A stretch of 44,332 nt of DNA from Firmicutes bacterium CAG:145 (GTDB taxonomy: Bacteria > Bacillota > Clostridia > Peptostreptococcales > Anaerovoracaceae), in contig FR882595.1 of NCBI GenBank assembly GCA_000435715.1, forward strand, positions 1 to 44,332. Direction: 5' to 3'. Below, one piece after another: positions 40,880-44,332 of the stretch (position 1 is its first letter; the number at the start of each line of letters is the position of its first letter). The position numbers and the translations under genes are program-made. The notes below the pieces were generated by a model. It was not told the origin of the DNA. It did no database searches and worked only from the letters and a program-made list of their open reading frames with translations.

Positions 40880-43800
40880 ATGGGAGAAATTAAAAAATTC
40901 AAAAGAGTATTGGTTGCTAACAGAGGAGAAATTGCAATCAGAGTTTTCAGGGCCTGCCGCGAACTGGGAATAAGAACAGTCGCGATATATTCAGAAGAGG
41001 ATAAAAACTCTCTGTTCAGGACCAAGGCAGACGAGGCTTACCAGATAGGCAAAGGCAAGACTCCTGTGGGAGTATACCTTAGTATCGATGAAATCATAGC
41101 TTTAGCCAAGGCAAAAGGCGTTGACGCTATACATCCGGGATATGGATTTTTAGCTGAGAACGTTGAATTCGCCAAAGCCTGTCAGGACGCAGGGATAGAA
41201 TTCATCGGTCCTACAGCCGAAATGATGGATAGATTGGGAGATAAGATAAAATCCAAGATCGTGGCCAGCGAAGTAGGAGTTCCTACTATTCCGGGAGTGG
41301 AGAAAGCTATAACTACAGAAGAAGAGGCAGTTGAATTCGCAGAAAAGTGCGGGTACCCTGTGATGCTCAAAGCAGCGGCCGGCGGCGGAGGCAGAGGAAT
41401 GAGAATAGTTCAGAACGCCGAAGAACTCCTTCCTCAGTTCAGGAGCGCCAGAAGCGAAGCGGCCAAGGCTTTCGGAATAGACGACATATTCATTGAAAAA
41501 TACTTAGAAAACCCTAAGCACATAGAAGTGCAGATACTGGGAGATAAGTACGGAAATATAGTCCATCTCTTTGAGAGAGACTGCTCCATACAGAGAAGAC
41601 ATCAGAAAGTCATCGAATTTACACCGGCCCTGTGCCTTTCAGATCAGCAGAGAGAAAATATCTGCCAGGATGCGCTGAAGATCGCTCACGCTGTAGACTA
41701 CAGAAGCGCCGGAACGGTAGAATTCCTTGTTGACAAGACGGGACAGCATTACTTCATCGAGATGAACCCTAGGATCCAGGTAGAGCATACTGTGTCTGAG
41801 ATTGTGACGGGTATAGATATAGTGCAGGATCAGATTCTGGTAGCTCAGGGATACGCCCTGAATTCACCGGAGATCGCCATTGCCGATCAGGACGCCATCA
41901 AGGTGACAGGCCATGCGATACAGTGCAGAATCACTACTGAGGATCCTGCAAACGGTTTTATGCCTGACACAGGAATAATAGAAAACTACAGGAGCCCGGG
42001 CGGATTCGGCATTCGTCTGGACGGTGGAAACGGATTCGAGGGCTCTGAGATAACACCTTTCTACGATAGTTTGCTGGTAAAGGTGACGGCCTTCAGCAGG
42101 ACTTTCGAAGATACCAGAAGGAAGGCTATAAGAGCTCTTTCGGAGATGGTGATAAAGGGTATCAAGACCAACGTCGCATTTATGCTCAACGTGCTGAACC
42201 ATCCTACTTTCGCTGCCGGAATGTGCGATACGGGATTCATAGCAAATACGCCTGACCTTCTCAATATTGAAAAGGTGGAGGATAACGAGCTGAAAGTCAT
42301 AGAATTCCTGGGAAACAAATTTGTCAATGAGACTAAGGGACATAAACCGCAGTTCAATGTTCCTGTCTTCCCTAAGTTCAAGAAAGAAGAGCTGTCCAGA
42401 CTCAGAGGAACCAAGCAGCTGCTGGATGAAAACGGACCGAAGGCAGTCGCCGACTGGGTGAAAGATCAGAAGAAGCTTCTCATCACCGATACTACCATGC
42501 GAGACGCTCAGCAGTCCCTCATGGCTACAAGAGTGAGAACCGTAGATATGGAGAAGATAGCTCCGGCAGTATCGGTTTACGGAAAGGATCTTTTCTCGGT
42601 AGAGATGTGGGGAGGGGCTACTTTCGATACGTCGTACCGTTTCCTCAAAGAATCGCCGTGGGAAAGACTGGATACTCTCAGGGAAAAGATGCCTAATATC
42701 TTGTTCCAGATGCTCATAAGAGGAGCCAACGCGGTAGGATATAAGAACTATCCGGACAACGTCATAAGGGAATTTGTAAAAGAATCAGCCAGATCCGGAA
42801 TAGATGTATTCAGAATATTTGACTCCCTCAACTGGCTGGACGGCATGACCGTAGCTCTCGACGAGACCCTTAAGCAGGATAAGATTGCAGAAGCATGCCT
42901 GTGCTATACGGGAGACATCTTAGACGAGTCCAGAACTAAATACAACTTGAAATATTATGTGGAAATGGCTAAGGAACTGGAGAAGAGAGGCGCTCACATG
43001 CTGGGCATCAAGGACATGTCCGGACTTCTCAAGCCGATGGCCGCTTATAAGCTGGTATCCACCCTTAAAGAAGAGATCGGTATACCTATCCATCTTCACA
43101 CTCACGATACTTCCGGAAACGGTGTAGCCACCATACTGATGGCCGCTCAGGCAGGAGTAGACGTGGTGGACGCAGCCTTCAACTCCATGAGCGGACTGAC
43201 TTCTCAGCCGGCTCTAAACTCAGTAGTAGCTGCTCTGCAGAACTCCAACAGAGATACGGGTATAGACAGCGACAAGATTCAGAAGATCTCGGAATACTGG
43301 AGAGATGTAAGGCCTGTTTATGCAGGATTTGAATCCGAATTAGTCACCTCCACCGCTGAGATATACAAGTACGAGATTCCGGGAGGACAATATTCAAACC
43401 TGAAGCCTCAGGTAGAGAGCTTCGGCCTGGGACATAAATTTGAAGAAGTCAAGGATATGTTCAAGACGGTCAATGAAATGCTTGGAGATATCGTAAAAGT
43501 CACACCATCCTCGAAAGCGGTGGGAGACATGGCTATCTTCATGGTTCAGAATGACCTGACGCCTGAAAACATATATGAAAAAGGCAAGGGCATCGACTTC
43601 CCTGATTCAATAGTTTCCTATTTTGAGGGAATGATGGGCCAGCCTCACGGAGGATTCCCTGAAAAGCTGCAGAAACTCGTACTTAAGGGCAAACCTGCCA
43701 TAACATGCAGGCCGGGAGAACTGCTTCCACCGGAAGATTTTGACGCCATAAAGAAGCACCTTAGAGAGGATCTGGGCCTGGAGGGAACAGATAGAGAAGC

Positions 43801-44320
43801 CATCAGCTACGCTATCTATCCTAAGGTGTTTGAGGACTACGTCAAGACTATTAAAAAGGAAGGAAACTTCCGCTACATGGGATCGGATATATTCTTCCAC
43901 AGCCTAGAAGTAGGCGAGACCTGCGAAGTGAAGCTGGGCGAGGGAAAGATTCTCATGGTCAAGCTGCACGAAGTAAGACCTGTGGATAATGAAGGCTTCA
44001 GAGAAGCAATATTTGAAGTCAACGGCAACCGCAGAATCATAAAGATAAAGGATACGGATGTCACGATCAATTCCAACAATTCGGTCCTCTATGCCGACGA
44101 GGATAATCCGATGGAAGTCGGAGCCAACATCCCGGGCAACATCATCAGAGTCCTCGTCAAAGAGGGCGATACGGTTGAGGAAAAGCAGCCTATCGCTGTC
44201 ATCGAGGCCATGAAGATGGAGACCAATATACTTGCCACAGCTAAGGGAACGGTAGAGAAGATCTATATTTCTGAAGGCCAGCAGGTAAAGGCGGGAGAAA
44301 TGGTAGCTAAACTCAAATAA
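40880..44320 (+). CDS. pyc: Pyruvate carboxylase
   Basis: The 1146-residue biotin enzyme converts pyruvate, bicarbonate and ATP to oxaloacetate. The biotin carboxylase domain covers about 1-450 (KRVLVANRGEIAIRVFRA; glycine-rich ATP-grasp loop KAAAGGGGRGMR; EMNPRIQVEHTVSE). The carboxyltransferase TIM barrel covers about 530-800 (TTMRDAQQS, then HLHTHDTSGNG metal site). An allosteric/linker region follows. The C-terminal biotinyl domain carries EAMKMETN with the biotin lysine near residue 1112. It is complete, with all domains on one chain, and ends just before the window edge. It supplies oxaloacetate for the incomplete TCA cycle or amino acid synthesis in an anaerobe. Confidence 0.97.
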   Translation: MGEIKKFKRVLVANRGEIAIRVFRACRELGIRTVAIYSEEDKNSLFRTKADEAYQIGKGKTPVGVYLSIDEIIALAKAKGVDAIHPGYGFLAENVEFAKACQDAGIEFIGPTAEMMDRLGDKIKSKIVASEVGVPTIPGVEKAITTEEEAVEFAEKCGYPVMLKAAAGGGGRGMRIVQNAEELLPQFRSARSEAAKAFGIDDIFIEKYLENPKHIEVQILGDKYGNIVHLFERDCSIQRRHQKVIEFTPALCLSDQQRENICQDALKIAHAVDYRSAGTVEFLVDKTGQHYFIEMNPRIQVEHTVSEIVTGIDIVQDQILVAQGYALNSPEIAIADQDAIKVTGHAIQCRITTEDPANGFMPDTGIIENYRSPGGFGIRLDGGNGFEGSEITPFYDSLLVKVTAFSRTFEDTRRKAIRALSEMVIKGIKTNVAFMLNVLNHPTFAAGMCDTGFIANTPDLLNIEKVEDNELKVIEFLGNKFVNETKGHKPQFNVPVFPKFKKEELSRLRGTKQLLDENGPKAVADWVKDQKKLLITDTTMRDAQQSLMATRVRTVDMEKIAPAVSVYGKDLFSVEMWGGATFDTSYRFLKESPWERLDTLREKMPNILFQMLIRGANAVGYKNYPDNVIREFVKESARSGIDVFRIFDSLNWLDGMTVALDETLKQDKIAEACLCYTGDILDESRTKYNLKYYVEMAKELEKRGAHMLGIKDMSGLLKPMAAYKLVSTLKEEIGIPIHLHTHDTSGNGVATILMAAQAGVDVVDAAFNSMSGLTSQPALNSVVAALQNSNRDTGIDSDKIQKISEYWRDVRPVYAGFESELVTSTAEIYKYEIPGGQYSNLKPQVESFGLGHKFEEVKDMFKTVNEMLGDIVKVTPSSKAVGDMAIFMVQNDLTPENIYEKGKGIDFPDSIVSYFEGMMGQPHGGFPEKLQKLVLKGKPAITCRPGELLPPEDFDAIKKHLREDLGLEGTDREAISYAIYPKVFEDYVKTIKKEGNFRYMGSDIFFHSLEVGETCEVKLGEGKILMVKLHEVRPVDNEGFREAIFEVNGNRRIIKIKDTDVTINSNNSVLYADEDNPMEVGANIPGNIIRVLVKEGDTVEEKQPIAVIEAMKMETNILATAKGTVEKIYISEGQQVKAGEMVAKLK

Positions 44321-44332
44321 AATCTGAAGCGT

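Overview
The window looks like a chromosomal core segment of an anaerobic, spore-forming, low-GC Gram-positive bacterium of the class Clostridia. It carries spoIIGA, sigE, sigG and sigK, an mreBCD rod-shape operon, several lipoproteins, a sortase-type surface protein, and clostridial families of unknown function (GGGtGRT, DUF3343, DUF1540). Arginine is mostly AGA/AGG and isoleucine is very often ATA. The gene families suggest a relative of the Anaerovoracaceae / Eubacteriales Family XIII; this is an inference, since there is no rRNA to test it. I see no tRNA, rRNA, insertion sequence, phage or CRISPR array.

Layout. 1-2.3 kb: the first codons of a leftward gene, then a divergent LysR regulator and a zinc alcohol dehydrogenase. 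2.3-4.7 kb: a repeat-filled spacer, a D-Ala-D-Ala carboxypeptidase and a DUF3343 protein. 4.7-7.2 kb: spoIIGA-sigE-sigG, preceded by a Spo0A-type promoter. 7.4-9.5 kb: a sortase-anchored 5'-nucleotidase. 9.6-11.3 kb: an IscU/NifU-like protein paired with a GGGtGRT protein. 11.6-16.3 kb: a nupNOPQ-type nucleoside ABC importer. 16.5-19.2 kb: a secreted trigger-factor-like lipoprotein, ylmC/ymxH, nrdR and cmk. 19.3-22.3 kb: a penicillin-binding protein facing a leftward sigK that lacks a pro-sequence, and a 53-residue DUF1540 gene. 22.4-29.1 kb: radC-mreB-mreC-mreD-mrdA-minD. 29.2-30.1 kb: a leftward D-2-hydroxyacid dehydrogenase. 30.6-35.7 kb: rph-rdgB-yihY-HAD-MFS-GDPD. 35.8-37.6 kb: a leftward methyltransferase and a muramoyl-alanine amidase. 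38.2-44.3 kb: typA, mscS and pyruvate carboxylase.

The genes are mainly concerned with cell-envelope growth (four peptidoglycan enzymes plus MreBCD/MinD), the sporulation sigma cascade (E, G and K within 16 kb), and nucleoside/nucleotide economy (surface 5'-nucleotidase, nucleoside importer, Cmk, NrdR, RdgB, RNase PH). The nucleotidase and importer could form a salvage route in which nucleotides are dephosphorylated at the surface and nucleosides are imported, although the genes are not adjacent.

The most unusual signal is non-coding. Two intergenic spacers 28 kb apart (2423-2597 and 30313-30487) each hold a 175-bp element with six short half-sites (core GYTGTA) in alternating orientation. 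All spacings are identical (21, 16, 21, 42 and 25 bp between arms), but the intervening sequence is essentially unrelated. I do not recognise this element from any described repeat or RNA family. Other points worth checking are a spoIIG-like promoter with 22-bp spacing, a terminator-like hairpin that contains the ribosome-binding site of a PBP gene, a candidate leaderless methyltransferase mRNA, and several envelope proteins with unusual domain features.
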